Position numbers and translations under genes: made by a program. Shown one piece after another: positions 34,017 through 43,857 of a stretch of DNA of 64,000 nucleotides; the stretch's first letter is position 1; every line of letters begins with the position of its first letter. The notes below the pieces were generated by a model. That model was given only the letters and a program-made list of their open reading frames with translations, made no database searches and had not been told where the DNA came from. Location of the stretch: positions 310,001 through 374,000 of the forward strand of contig NZ_FXDJ01000007.1 of the NCBI RefSeq assembly GCF_900178525.1. Direction: 5' to 3'. The DNA comes from Massilibacteroides vaginae (GTDB taxonomy: Bacteria > Bacteroidota > Bacteroidia > Bacteroidales > Tannerellaceae).

Positions 34017-34971
34017 GTAGTTTATTTTCAAAGTAACGCGTAAAATCATCAAACATGTTCTTCATTCCCTCCGTTAATGATACAATTTCAGGCGTAATAA
34101 CCCTTAACGATTTTGACATTACGGAAATATCAATGCGGCTTTCGGCCATAACCGGATCACCATCCAGGTGCATTAATCCGGAATGCTGACGTATGATGGA
34201 AACATTCTTTGCCTTCATCACCTTTATCTTACTATTGCGGTCTATCTGCTTCGTAAACAACTGTATAGCTAACGGAGCAATATCCAACGGAGTAAAGGGC
34301 GACAAGATGGTAATATCCATTTTCCCATCCTTAATATTTGCATGAGGAGCAATGAAAGCATTATTTCCGTATTGGGAAGCATTTCCACACGCCACCAAAA
34401 AGGCCTTCTCCTTAATTGTCTGATTATCTACAATTAACTCATAAGGCTCCGGTTTATAATTCAGGTACTCTTCAATCGTATTCTTAATATAAGTAAGCGA
34501 ACCACGATGTTTTTCCTGCGCAAAAGACTCACTAACCTTAGCGTCAAACCCCACACCGCACGTACAAAAGAAAACCCTACCGTTGGCTTCGCAAGCATCA
34601 ATCACACTAACATGCCCTTTTGTAAGTACATCAACCGCCCGCTTCACATCCATAGGAATATGCAACTCTCTGGCCAACCCATTTCCCGAACCTTTAGGAA
34701 TAATCCCCAACACAGCGTCGGAATGAAGCATTGTTTTCGCTATTTCATTAACAGTACCATCACCACCTACGGCAATGATGCAGGTATACCCCTCCTCCAA
34801 AGCTTTGCGGGTCAGTTCACTGGCATGTCCGGGATATTCCGTAAATGCAACAGACAGCGGACAACCCTTTTCTTCGCAAACACGCTCCAACATCCGGGGA
34901 ATCTTACGTTTAGACCCTACTCCTGAAATCGGATTGATTATCGCCTGAACTTTTATATCACCAATACTCAT
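33988..34971 (-). CDS. Diacylglycerol-kinase-family lipid kinase (YegS/BmrU type)
   Basis: A 327-residue protein with the DAGK catalytic fold. The N terminus AIINPISGVGSKRKIPRML and the nucleotide motif IIAVGGDGTVNEIAKTM are diagnostic, with IPKGSGNGLARELHIP following. The C-terminal half is the beta-sandwich domain (LMHLDGDPVMAES). Members phosphorylate diacylglycerol, sphingosine or other lipids; Bacteroidales make sphingolipids, so the substrate is open. Its 3' end overlaps trmN6 by 29 bp. Confidence 0.88.
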   Translation of the reverse strand: MSIGDIKVQAIINPISGVGSKRKIPRMLERVCEEKGCPLSVAFTEYPGHASELTRKALEEGYTCIIAVGGDGTVNEIAKTMLHSDAVLGIIPKGSGNGLARELHIPMDVKRAVDVLTKGHVSVIDACEANGRVFFCTCGVGFDAKVSESFAQEKHRGSLTYIKNTIEEYLNYKPEPYELIVDNQTIKEKAFLVACGNASQYGNNAFIAPHANIKDGKMDITILSPFTPLDIAPLAIQLFTKQIDRNSKIKVMKAKNVSIIRQHSGLMHLDGDPVMAESRIDISVMSKSLRVITPEIVSLTEGMKNMFDDFTRYFENKLPTFLNRNLL

Positions 34972-35109
34972 AACCGTTTTTACATTTGAACGACAAAAGT
35001 AATGCTTTTATGATATTAAAAAAAAATACCACCACTGCATTAAACTATAATTAATGTACACATGCGTACATTATATAAAGATAAACTTCTCTTTACTTAG
35101 TTCATTTTT

Positions 35110-35206
35110 CAAAACATATCCTTTATTTTGCTTTTTCCATATATATAGAAAAACTTTACCACAGATATAGAAAAGTTTTTCCACAGATATAGAAAAAGAG
35201 AAATAT
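35110..35206 (+). repeat. Palindromic AT-rich repeat, family B copy 2
   Basis: Bases 35149-35198 are the exact reverse complement of 22009-22058 (50 of 50). CCACAGATATAG occurs twice directly at a 22-bp period, and a degenerate inverted partner (CCATATATATAG) precedes. ATATCCTTTATTTTG at 35117-35131 resembles the family A unit. Confidence 0.85.
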
Positions 35207-35370
35207 AGTATATAATCATAAAAAGAACCTTTATAATAATCAAATCATACTTTTAATTAAAAACGAGATTTCCACCAAGACAAAACCCTTAAATTTCTGT
35301 TCAAAAAAATAACCTAAACAACAAAAAGTCAGTTACATCATAAAAATGTTATTTTTTTTATATTTTTTAC

Positions 35371-35378
35371 TATATTTG
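35371..35378 (+). promoter_or_regulatory. -7 box of SusCD pair 1
   Basis: TATATTTG, about 105 bp before the ATG. The -33 region is only T-rich. Confidence 0.5.
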
Positions 35379-35483
35379 CACATCTTAAAGTAAAAAAGCA
35401 TAATAGAACTATTTTTCTATTATTTCTTAAATAGAAGATATATTAGTATTTCTAGTTTATTTTATCACTAAAAGTGTGTGTTT

Positions 35484-38400
35484 ATGATGAAAAAGTTGAC
35501 TTATTTGCTCCTATGCATTTTTATATGTATAGGATTAGTTAGTGCTCAAACTACTGCTGTCAGAGGAGTTGTAATCTCCGCAGACGACAATGAGCCTATT
35601 ATCGGTGCCTCAATACTCGTTAAAGGCACAACGGTTGGTACCGTTACAGACCTTGATGGTGCATTCACTCTAAATGTGCCAAGTTCCGCAAAAACTCTCG
35701 TTATCTCTTACATAGGCATGACCTCCCAAGAAGTCGCCGTAGCATCAAATGTAAGAGTGTTATTGCAATCGGATACGCAAAATCTGGATGAAGTGGTGGT
35801 AACTGCTTTAGGTATTTCTAAAGAAAAGAAAGCTTTGGGTTATGCTGTACAAGATGTTAAAGCTGAAGATCTGGCAAAAGGAGCTAATACCAGTTTTGCA
35901 GGAGCATTACAAGGTAAAGTTTCAGGGGTTCAGATATCATCATCATCCGGTATGCCTGGTGCCTCTTCTAAAATAACTATTCGCGGCTCACGTTCTTTCT
36001 CTGGAGACAACACTCCCTTATATGTTATTGATGGTATGCCAATAGCATCAACACCTGAGTTAGATACAGGTAGTTCTGTAACGGGAGCAGATTATGCAGG
36101 TCGTGCTGTTGACATCGACCCGAATGATATTGAAAGTATCAACATCTTAAAAGGTCAAGCAGCCTCTGCGTTATATGGAATGCGTGCATCAAATGGAGTT
36201 ATTATTATTACAACAAAAAGTGGTAAAGGTGTAAAAGCGGGTAAACCTCAAATAACATTCACCTCTAACATTTCTTTCGACAAGCCATCAACAAAGTTTG
36301 AGTATCAAAAAAAATATGCTCAAGGCACCAATAGTGGTGGATTCAATCCAAACGCATCAACCTCATGGGGACCGCTTATTTCAGAATTAGCAAATGACCC
36401 AACATACGGGGGAAATACGGATAATAAATACACTCAACAATTTGGAAAGAAAGAAGGACAATACTATGTTCCTCAACGAGAAAAAGCGGGATTAGACCCT
36501 TGGGCTACGCCTCAAGCTTATGATAATATTAATGACTTCTTTGACACTGGAGTCACATGGAGTAATAACATTAATATAGCTCAGGCTATGGAAAAAGGAC
36601 ACTACTCTTTTTCCATTGGTAATTCAACACAAAATGGTATAGTACCCAACACTGGCATGGATCGATACAATGCCAGGATAGCTGCAGAAACACAATTGCA
36701 CCAAAACTGGAAAACAGGATTTTCCGGAAATTTTGTGAGCTCAACAATCAAAAAATCAACCGGAGCAAACAATGGGTTAGTTGCAACATTATATGGAGCA
36801 CCAGCAAGTTATGATCTGGCAGGAATACCAAACCACATAGAAGGCGACCCATATACTCAAAATACATTTAGAGCGACAAGTGGTTTTAACGGTCCGTATT
36901 GGAATGTTGAACATAACAAAAACATAGAAAAAAACCAACGCTTCTTTGGTAATGCTTTCGGTAATTACACAACAAAATTGAATACAGAAAATCATAAATT
37001 AGATATTAAGTATCAATTAGGGGTAGATTCATATTCGTCTGGATACAGTGATATTTTCGGATATGGACATGCTAATAAAAAAGGAGAGATTAACGAACGC
37101 AACATTTCTGTTGTGGAAGCGAACTCACTGCTAACAGCTATCTATACCTGGAATATTAATTCCGATATGGTTTTAGATGTTATGGTAGGTAACGAATTAG
37201 TTCAGAAGAAAAGAAAGATGGTTAGGGCTCAAGGTCTGGACTTCAATTTCCCAGGTTGGAATCATATGGATAATGCAACAACACAAAAAAGTTTTTCAAC
37301 ATTTAAACATAGGAGAACTGTTGGTAATTTCTATAATGTATCTTTTGCTTATGCTAATATGATTTACTTTAACACAACCGGACGTCAAGACGTAGTTTCT
37401 TATATGCCTCGTAACAATAGAACTTATTTCTATCCGTCGGTATCCTTAGGTTGGATTCTTACAGAGTTTGAGCCTTTAAAAAACAATATTTTAACTTATG
37501 CTAAAATCCGTGGTTCTTTTGCAGAAGTAGGTATGGGTGAAGATTATTATGAGTCATATTATACTCTACCTACTTATAGTGGAGGATTTTTTAGTGGAAC
37601 TCCAATCATGTATCCGTTAAATGGCATTTCAGCTTATACACAAAGTTTAACTGTTTATGATCCGAAATTAAAGCCTCAAAACACTCGTTCGTGGGAAATT
37701 GGTACAGATTTAACATTCTTCAATGGTCTATTTTCCATCAACTACACCTATTCAAGACAAAATACAAGTGATCAAATATTTGCGGTCCCTATTGCCAGAT
37801 CAACAGGTTCTGCTGAGCTTATCACAAATGGCGGTAAAGTTCATACGGATGCACATGAGGTCACTTTAGCAATTAATCCTATTAGCACCAAAAACTTCAA
37901 ATGGGATTTTGCCTTCAACTTCTCTAAAATCGATAATTATGTTGATGAATTAGCCGAAGGTGTAGAAAGTATTATGTTAGGAGGTTTCGTTGATCCTCAG
38001 GTACGTTTACAAAAAGGAGAAAAATTTCCTATTTTATATGGAACTACTTTTGAACGTAATGATGAAGGTCAAATTGTCGTTGATCAAAATGGATTACCAA
38101 CTCGTGGTCCAGAAGGTAAAATAGGAGATATCGCTCCTGATTTCAATCTTGGATTCAACACAAATTTTGAGATATTCAAAGTTAAAATAGCTGCAACTTT
38201 TGATTGGAAATGTGGCGGGCAAATGTATAACGGTACATATAATACAGCGAATTACTATGGTACAACAAAATATTCACAGGAGCTTCGCGATAAATCACAA
38301 TTTTTCTTCGATAAACCAGCTGTTAAGCTAAATCCTGATGGATCGTATTCTCCTAACGACATCCCCGTAAAAGCTCCAAAAGAGAACCAGTATAATGAGC

Positions 38401-38693
38401 ATAGTAATGCTTATTATTATCTAGATGCAATGAGCGGCATTTCTGAGGCTGGAGTTTTTGATAATGATTTCATTAAACTTCGTGAAATATCAATCAGCTA
38501 TCCGGTTTGGAATAAAAACGGCATTAACGTAAACATAAGCACTTTTGCTCGTAATATTCTTATTTGGACAAAACTGAAAGGTGGATTAGATCCGGAATCA
38601 TCTCAAGGAAATAATAATATGGCTGGAGGATTCGAACGTTTCTCGTTACCGGGAACAGCAAGCTATGGCCTTGGAGTTAATGTAAAATTCTAA
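35484..38693 (+). CDS. SusC/RagA-family TonB-dependent outer-membrane transporter 1
   Basis: About 1069 residues. A signal peptide (KLTYLLLCIFICIGLVSAQ) is followed by a carboxypeptidase-regulatory-like beta domain (residues 24-100), the TonB-box region LDEVVVTALG, a plug (TITIRGS-like, PLYVIDGMPI, ILKGQAASALYGMRASNGVIIITTKSGKG) and a large beta-barrel ending AGSYGLGVNVKF-like. There is no STN domain, so signalling to an anti-sigma factor is not expected. With SusD 1 it forms a lid-and-barrel importer; the substrate is unknown. The open frame begins at a GTG two codons earlier; the ATG at 35484 or 35487 is more likely. Its first 330 bp closely match SusC 2. Confidence 0.93.
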   Translation: MMKKLTYLLLCIFICIGLVSAQTTAVRGVVISADDNEPIIGASILVKGTTVGTVTDLDGAFTLNVPSSAKTLVISYIGMTSQEVAVASNVRVLLQSDTQNLDEVVVTALGISKEKKALGYAVQDVKAEDLAKGANTSFAGALQGKVSGVQISSSSGMPGASSKITIRGSRSFSGDNTPLYVIDGMPIASTPELDTGSSVTGADYAGRAVDIDPNDIESINILKGQAASALYGMRASNGVIIITTKSGKGVKAGKPQITFTSNISFDKPSTKFEYQKKYAQGTNSGGFNPNASTSWGPLISELANDPTYGGNTDNKYTQQFGKKEGQYYVPQREKAGLDPWATPQAYDNINDFFDTGVTWSNNINIAQAMEKGHYSFSIGNSTQNGIVPNTGMDRYNARIAAETQLHQNWKTGFSGNFVSSTIKKSTGANNGLVATLYGAPASYDLAGIPNHIEGDPYTQNTFRATSGFNGPYWNVEHNKNIEKNQRFFGNAFGNYTTKLNTENHKLDIKYQLGVDSYSSGYSDIFGYGHANKKGEINERNISVVEANSLLTAIYTWNINSDMVLDVMVGNELVQKKRKMVRAQGLDFNFPGWNHMDNATTQKSFSTFKHRRTVGNFYNVSFAYANMIYFNTTGRQDVVSYMPRNNRTYFYPSVSLGWILTEFEPLKNNILTYAKIRGSFAEVGMGEDYYESYYTLPTYSGGFFSGTPIMYPLNGISAYTQSLTVYDPKLKPQNTRSWEIGTDLTFFNGLFSINYTYSRQNTSDQIFAVPIARSTGSAELITNGGKVHTDAHEVTLAINPISTKNFKWDFAFNFSKIDNYVDELAEGVESIMLGGFVDPQVRLQKGEKFPILYGTTFERNDEGQIVVDQNGLPTRGPEGKIGDIAPDFNLGFNTNFEIFKVKIAATFDWKCGGQMYNGTYNTANYYGTTKYSQELRDKSQFFFDKPAVKLNPDGSYSPNDIPVKAPKENQYNEHSNAYYYLDAMSGISEAGVFDNDFIKLREISISYPVWNKNGINVNISTFARNILIWTKLKGGLDPESSQGNNNMAGGFERFSLPGTASYGLGVNVKF

Positions 38694-38706
38694 ATATTTA
38701 AGCAAA

Positions 38707-40242
38707 ATGAAAATCAAAAATATAACAAAAAATATTCTTAGTGTTATTGTTGTAGGTTTTCTATCTAGTTCTTGTTCAGAAGATACAATGGACAGAATTA
38801 ACAAAGATAGAGATCATACAACAGACGTAAGTGCTAGATATATCATCTCAGATGTTATGACAAAAACTGCATTCAGTTCAGTCGGAGGAGATTTCAATGC
38901 CTATTTCTCTATTTATATTGAACATGAACTGGGAACGCATAATCAGTTTTTAAGAGCAGATATGAGAAATGGAGAGCCATCAAGTTCAAGCACATTTAAT
39001 AATACGTGGGGATCTACCTATCAGTCTCTTAAAAATGCAAAAAACGTAATAAGCAAATGTTCTGAAGGTGGTTTAGAAGAAGGTAATAATATAACACTTG
39101 GTGTTGGACAGATATTAGCAGCTTATAACCTCGCAATTCTTACTGATATGTATGGAGATGTACCTTGGAAAGAAGCAGGAGATTATACCATCACAAAAAA
39201 TCCAGTGATTGACAAACAAGAAGTCATTTATCAAGATATTCTAAAATATATTGATGATGCAATTGTAAATCTTCAAAAAAGCGATTTGAAAGGTATGGCG
39301 ACACAAGACTTGATCTACGGAGGGAAAGCTAATTTATGGTTAAAAACTGCTTACGCTTTGAAAGCACGTTATACAATGCGTTTATTACATAAAAGTTCAA
39401 ATGTACAGGCTAATATGGAAACGGTTTTAGATTGCGTATCTAAATCTTTTACGTCTTCTTCTGAGCAATGTTCTTTTGACGTCTTTGGAGGTTCACAATA
39501 CAATCCTGTTTGGGGAATAAACTCAGCTCGTGGAGGACTTGGTGCCAGCAAAAGTATGTTTGACCGCTTAGTGACTTTGGATGACCCAAGAATCGGACGC
39601 TGTTTTTGGGATCCAGAAACAGAAGAAATATTCCCATCTGCCACAGCTAAAGGCATTAACATCAAACCGAATGGAGGAGGATTTGAAAGCCAGTTAGGCT
39701 TTACAACATCAGTTTTCATTGCTGCGACCTATGCCCCAATTCATTTAATTAGCTATCATGAGATGTTATTCCTAAAAGCAGAAGCTTTAGTGCATCTTAA
39801 CAGATTAGATGAAGCAAACAAGACACTTAGGGAAGCTGTAATTTCAGGATTTGCAAATATGGAAAATAATGTTCAAGAAGCAATTAATGGAATATGGAAA
39901 CTTAAATCATCAACAAACCCAGTTACAGCAGAAGATGCGGCTCAATATTATGATGAGAAGATTGCACCTCTATTTTCTGCTAATGCTTTGAAGACGGTTA
40001 TGATCCAGAAATATATTGCATTTTGGGGTTCTAATGGAGAATCAACAGAAGCATATAATGATGTTCGTCGTATGAAAGCTATGGGTAATGACTTTTATGA
40101 ATTGCAAAACCCCAATAAATTCCCTTTACGTGCTCCCTACGGAAATGGTGATACAACCACAAATCCGAATGTAGAAGCAGCATATGGGGATGGCAAATAT
40201 GTGTACACAGAACCTGTTTGGTGGGCTGGTGGAAACCGCTAA
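38707..40242 (+). CDS. SusD/RagB-family outer-membrane lipoprotein 1
   Basis: A 511-residue protein with a lipoprotein signal; the lipobox LSSSC places lipidated Cys23. The body is alpha-helical with TPR-like segments (LGVGQILAAYNLAILTDMYGDVPWKEAG, WLKTAYALKARYTMRLLHK) and resembles the SusD_2 subgroup, often annotated as starch-binding associating protein. It caps the SusC 1 barrel and binds substrate at the cell surface. It follows SusC 1 by 13 bp and is closed by a strong terminator. No CAZyme, peptidase or regulator is in the same unit. Confidence 0.92.
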   Translation: MKIKNITKNILSVIVVGFLSSSCSEDTMDRINKDRDHTTDVSARYIISDVMTKTAFSSVGGDFNAYFSIYIEHELGTHNQFLRADMRNGEPSSSSTFNNTWGSTYQSLKNAKNVISKCSEGGLEEGNNITLGVGQILAAYNLAILTDMYGDVPWKEAGDYTITKNPVIDKQEVIYQDILKYIDDAIVNLQKSDLKGMATQDLIYGGKANLWLKTAYALKARYTMRLLHKSSNVQANMETVLDCVSKSFTSSSEQCSFDVFGGSQYNPVWGINSARGGLGASKSMFDRLVTLDDPRIGRCFWDPETEEIFPSATAKGINIKPNGGGFESQLGFTTSVFIAATYAPIHLISYHEMLFLKAEALVHLNRLDEANKTLREAVISGFANMENNVQEAINGIWKLKSSTNPVTAEDAAQYYDEKIAPLFSANALKTVMIQKYIAFWGSNGESTEAYNDVRRMKAMGNDFYELQNPNKFPLRAPYGNGDTTTNPNVEAAYGDGKYVYTEPVWWAGGNR

Positions 40243-40262
40243 TCAACAACTACAAAATTAAT

Positions 40263-40301
40263 AAAAGGCTATCTCATCAACACAAATGAGATAGCCTTTT
40301 T
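40263..40301 (+). terminator. Intrinsic terminator after SusCD pair 1
   Basis: AAAAGGCTATCTCAT (40263-40277) pairs perfectly with ATGAGATAGCCTTTT (40286-40300), with T's continuing. Confidence 0.92.
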
Positions 40302-40454
40302 CACATCTAACAGTTAGATATACATTCCCTCATAAAGACAGCTTCCAACTGGAAGCAAAACTACATTTAGAATAAACTTCGCCCCAAACAAAAACTTTCT
40401 GTCACATTTCTATCTATCTTTTGATCAATTTATTTTATCATAGTGTTATCTTTA

Positions 40455-40485
40455 GTTGTTTTTTTAAATATTATATTTATTTTTG
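40455..40485 (+). promoter_or_regulatory. Promoter of SusCD pair 2
   Basis: GTTG (40455-40458), a 19-bp spacer and TATTTTTG (40478-40485) fit the consensus. The leader to the ATG at 40651 is about 160 nt. Confidence 0.6.
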
Positions 40486-40650
40486 CATTGGAATAAGTTT
40501 TAGAAAAGAACTTTTATAGAATAGCACTTATTTTTTGTATTTAGAATTTATTTGACTTCTACGAACTCAGCTAATCTTAGCATTCTGCCCTAGAACTTTA
40601 TATCGGAACTTTATTTATTACTATAGGTTAAATTAATCAAGTGTGTGTTT

Positions 40651-43600
40651 ATGATGAAAAAGTTGACTTATCTTTTGCTATGCCTCTTTATGAGCATAGG
40701 ATTAGTTAGCGCTCAAACAACTGCGGTAAGAGGTGTTGTAATCTCTGCAGAAGACAATGAGCCAATTATTGGTGCCTCCATTTTGGCGAAAGGCACAACA
40801 GTAGGAACTGTAACAGATCTCGATGGAGCGTTCTCTTTGAATGTGCCAAGTTCCGCTAAAACTCTCGTTATTTCTTATATTGGTATGATTACACAGGAAG
40901 TTGCTGTGTCATCGAATGTAAGAGTGTTATTGCAATCGGATACGCAAAATCTGGATGAAGTGGTGGTAACCGCGTATGGTACTACAACCAAAGGTGCTTT
41001 CACCGGTTCGGCATCTGTGCTAAAAGCCGAAAAAATCGAAGCTCGCCAGGTTTCCAACTTGTCAAATGCGTTAACCGGTACGGTTGCAGGGGTGCAAGTA
41101 TTAAGTGATAACGGACAGCCGGGTACTTCTGCCAAAATTCGTATTCGTGGTGTTGGTTCTATTAATGCAGGTATGGACCCATTATATGTAGTGGATGGTA
41201 TTCCTTTTGACGGAGACCTATCTTCTATTAATACACAAGACATCGAATCTATGACTGTATTGAAAGATGCTGCTTCTACTGCACTTTACGGTGCTCGTGG
41301 TGCCAATGGTATTATCATGGTAACAACGAAAAAAGGGAAATCCGGCAAAGCTACGGTTAACTTTGACGCGAAGGTAGGTTCTAACAGTCGTGCAACAAAG
41401 AACTACGATGTGATGAGATCTCCACAGATGTATACCGAAGGAATTTATCAGGCTATTTACAATGCCAACATTGGTACAGGCACTCCGGAATCAACCAACG
41501 CTAAGGCGAATAACATCTTATTCTCTAAAGGAGGTGGTGGATTTGGTTATCCGATCTACACGGTTCCTACCGGTGAAAAAGTTATCGGCATGGATGGCAA
41601 ACTAAATCCAAACGCTGTTTTAGGTTATAACGACGGAACTTATTATTACACTCCTGATAACTGGGAAGACGAATCATTTGTTAACAACATGCGTCAGGAA
41701 TATAATGTCAGCGTATCAGCAAGCTCTGATAAAATGAACTTCTACGGTTCTTTTGGCTACTTAAATGATCAGGGTATTATTCGTAATTCAGGGTTTGAGC
41801 GTTATGCAGGTCGTCTGAAGGGTGAATACAAAATCACAGACTGGTTCAAAGTGGGAGGTAACTTTGGTTACACATACTCAAACAGCCGTGCTCCGGGCGA
41901 TCAGGATGCCTTTGCTACAGCGTCTTCAGGAAACTCATTCTTTATTGCTAATAATATGGCTCCGGTCATTCCAATGTATGTAAGAGGAGCAGACGGAAAT
42001 ATCATGCTTGATAAAGGTCGTCCGGTTTATGATTATGGAGATGGGAAAAGCACTAAAGGCAATCGTAATTTCATGTCTATCTCAAATCCTACGGGAGATT
42101 TAGTGTATAATAAAGAAATGTATCTGAGTGACATTATGAATTTCACCTGGTTTGGAGAATTAACGCCTATAGCAGGATTAACCCTAACCGCACGTTATGG
42201 TCTAAATATTGACAACACACGTTATAACTCATTAGGAAATTCAAAATACGGACAAAGCGCATCTTATGGAGGTACTGCTTATCAACAGCACGAGCGTCTA
42301 TATGGATTCAACCAACAATACATTGGTAATTATCAATTCACCATTGAAGATGATCATCATGTAGATGTTACTTTAGGATACGATGGTTATGAGTTTGAAA
42401 GCGCTTTAGTAGAAGCTTCCGGACAGAATTTATATAATGCCAATTCATATTATATAAATAACACAATCGACCAACGCAAGTCTTATGGTTCTGCTCAAAG
42501 ATATTCTACAGAAGGATTCTTGGGTCGTGTAAATTACAACTACAAAGACACCTATTTCGGAAGTGTTTCTTTTCGTCGTGACGGATCTTCCCGTTTCAGC
42601 AAAGACAATCGCTGGGGTAGTTTCTATTCCGCAAGTGCTGCATGGATGATCTCGAATGAAGACTTTTTAAAAGAACAGACTTGGTTGAATATGTTAAAGC
42701 TTAAAGCATCATTTGGTCAACAAGGTAATGATGACTTACGTTATGACAACGCTCGCCAAACCAGAAACTACTATCCTTACATCGACCAGTTCAGAGTAAC
42801 AGGTGCAAATGGTATTTTTGCGGACGGTACGTTATATTATAAAGGAAATCCGGACATTACCTGGGAGACATCTACGTCTTACAACATTGGTGCGGACTTC
42901 TCAGTATTAAACAATCGCTTGTCCGGTACAATCGAATATTTCGGACGTGAATCTAAAGATATGCTTTATAACAAACCAGTTGCTCCATCTTCAGGTTATT
43001 CTGCTATCCCTATGAATATCGGTTCAATGCGTAACACAGGATTAGAAACAGAACTTGTTTATCAGATTGTGAAAAACAAAAATATATCTTGGGACGTAAA
43101 CCTGAACGCGACATTCATTAAGAATAAGATTTTGGAATTACACCCAGACCTTGGTGGTCAAATGATAACCGGCACTCGCATTTATGAAGAAGGTGAATCA
43201 ATGTACCGTATGTATCTTGTAAAATACGCAGGGGTTGATCAGGAAACAGGTGAAGCTTTGTACTTTGCAGGCAAAGACGATGAAGGCAAACCTATCACAA
43301 CAAATAACTGGTCTACTGCCAGCAATTTCAAAGAAGGTACAGATGATTTATTGCCAACAGTATATGGAGGATTCGGTACATCTTTAAATGCTTATGGATT
43401 TGATTTCAACATCCAATTCTCTTACCAATTAGGGGGTAAAATCTATGATAGCGGTTATGCGGCATTAATGCACGGAGGTTCTTCTTCTAATAGCGGACGT
43501 AACTGGCACATGGATATACAGAATGCCTGGACTCCATTAAACACAAACACAAATGTTCCTCGCTTAAAGACATCAGATCAATATTCAAACAGTCAATCAG

Positions 43601-43842
43601 ACAGATGGATTACAAGTTCTGATTATTTATCTCTTAATAATATTGCTTTAGGATATACACTACCTAAAAGCTTAACGGAGAAAATGACAATAAGCAGAAT
43701 ACGTGTTTATGTTGCAGCAGACAATATTGCTGTATTCTCTGCCCGTCAGGGATTAGATCCACGTCAGAGCTTTACCTCTTCAACAACCTCACTTTATACT
43801 CCAATCCGCACTATCTCAGGCGGTGTAAGTGTTACGTTCTAA
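40651..43842 (+). CDS. SusC/RagA-family TonB-dependent outer-membrane transporter 2
   Basis: About 1063 residues. Signal peptide, carboxypeptidase-regulatory-like domain (residues 24-100), TonB box region LDEVVVTAYG, plug (KIRIRGVGSINAGMDPLYVVDGIPFDG, VLKDAASTALYGARGANGIIMVTTKKGKSG) and barrel ending RTISGGVSVTF. It lacks an STN domain. The first 330 bp, including GTGTGTGTTTATGATGAAAA at the start, match SusC 1 with few differences and no indels. Beyond the TonB box the two diverge strongly. The open frame begins at a GTG two codons before the chosen ATG. The partner SusD 2 follows by 15 bp. Confidence 0.94.
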   Translation: MMKKLTYLLLCLFMSIGLVSAQTTAVRGVVISAEDNEPIIGASILAKGTTVGTVTDLDGAFSLNVPSSAKTLVISYIGMITQEVAVSSNVRVLLQSDTQNLDEVVVTAYGTTTKGAFTGSASVLKAEKIEARQVSNLSNALTGTVAGVQVLSDNGQPGTSAKIRIRGVGSINAGMDPLYVVDGIPFDGDLSSINTQDIESMTVLKDAASTALYGARGANGIIMVTTKKGKSGKATVNFDAKVGSNSRATKNYDVMRSPQMYTEGIYQAIYNANIGTGTPESTNAKANNILFSKGGGGFGYPIYTVPTGEKVIGMDGKLNPNAVLGYNDGTYYYTPDNWEDESFVNNMRQEYNVSVSASSDKMNFYGSFGYLNDQGIIRNSGFERYAGRLKGEYKITDWFKVGGNFGYTYSNSRAPGDQDAFATASSGNSFFIANNMAPVIPMYVRGADGNIMLDKGRPVYDYGDGKSTKGNRNFMSISNPTGDLVYNKEMYLSDIMNFTWFGELTPIAGLTLTARYGLNIDNTRYNSLGNSKYGQSASYGGTAYQQHERLYGFNQQYIGNYQFTIEDDHHVDVTLGYDGYEFESALVEASGQNLYNANSYYINNTIDQRKSYGSAQRYSTEGFLGRVNYNYKDTYFGSVSFRRDGSSRFSKDNRWGSFYSASAAWMISNEDFLKEQTWLNMLKLKASFGQQGNDDLRYDNARQTRNYYPYIDQFRVTGANGIFADGTLYYKGNPDITWETSTSYNIGADFSVLNNRLSGTIEYFGRESKDMLYNKPVAPSSGYSAIPMNIGSMRNTGLETELVYQIVKNKNISWDVNLNATFIKNKILELHPDLGGQMITGTRIYEEGESMYRMYLVKYAGVDQETGEALYFAGKDDEGKPITTNNWSTASNFKEGTDDLLPTVYGGFGTSLNAYGFDFNIQFSYQLGGKIYDSGYAALMHGGSSSNSGRNWHMDIQNAWTPLNTNTNVPRLKTSDQYSNSQSDRWITSSDYLSLNNIALGYTLPKSLTEKMTISRIRVYVAADNIAVFSARQGLDPRQSFTSSTTSLYTPIRTISGGVSVTF

Positions 43843-43857
43843 ATTATACAGTGATAT

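Larger units (their letters stand above)
34972..35483. other. Divergent intergenic region upstream of SusC 1
   Basis: About 510 bp, very AT-rich, no credible gene. It holds the second palindromic family B repeat, a -7 box and a leader of about 100 nt with a small AATAGAA/TTCTATT hairpin. Confidence 0.65.
40243..40650. other. Intergenic region between SusCD pairs 1 and 2
   Basis: About 400 bp holding the terminator of pair 1, the promoter of pair 2 and a leader of about 160 nt. No credible gene. Confidence 0.65.
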
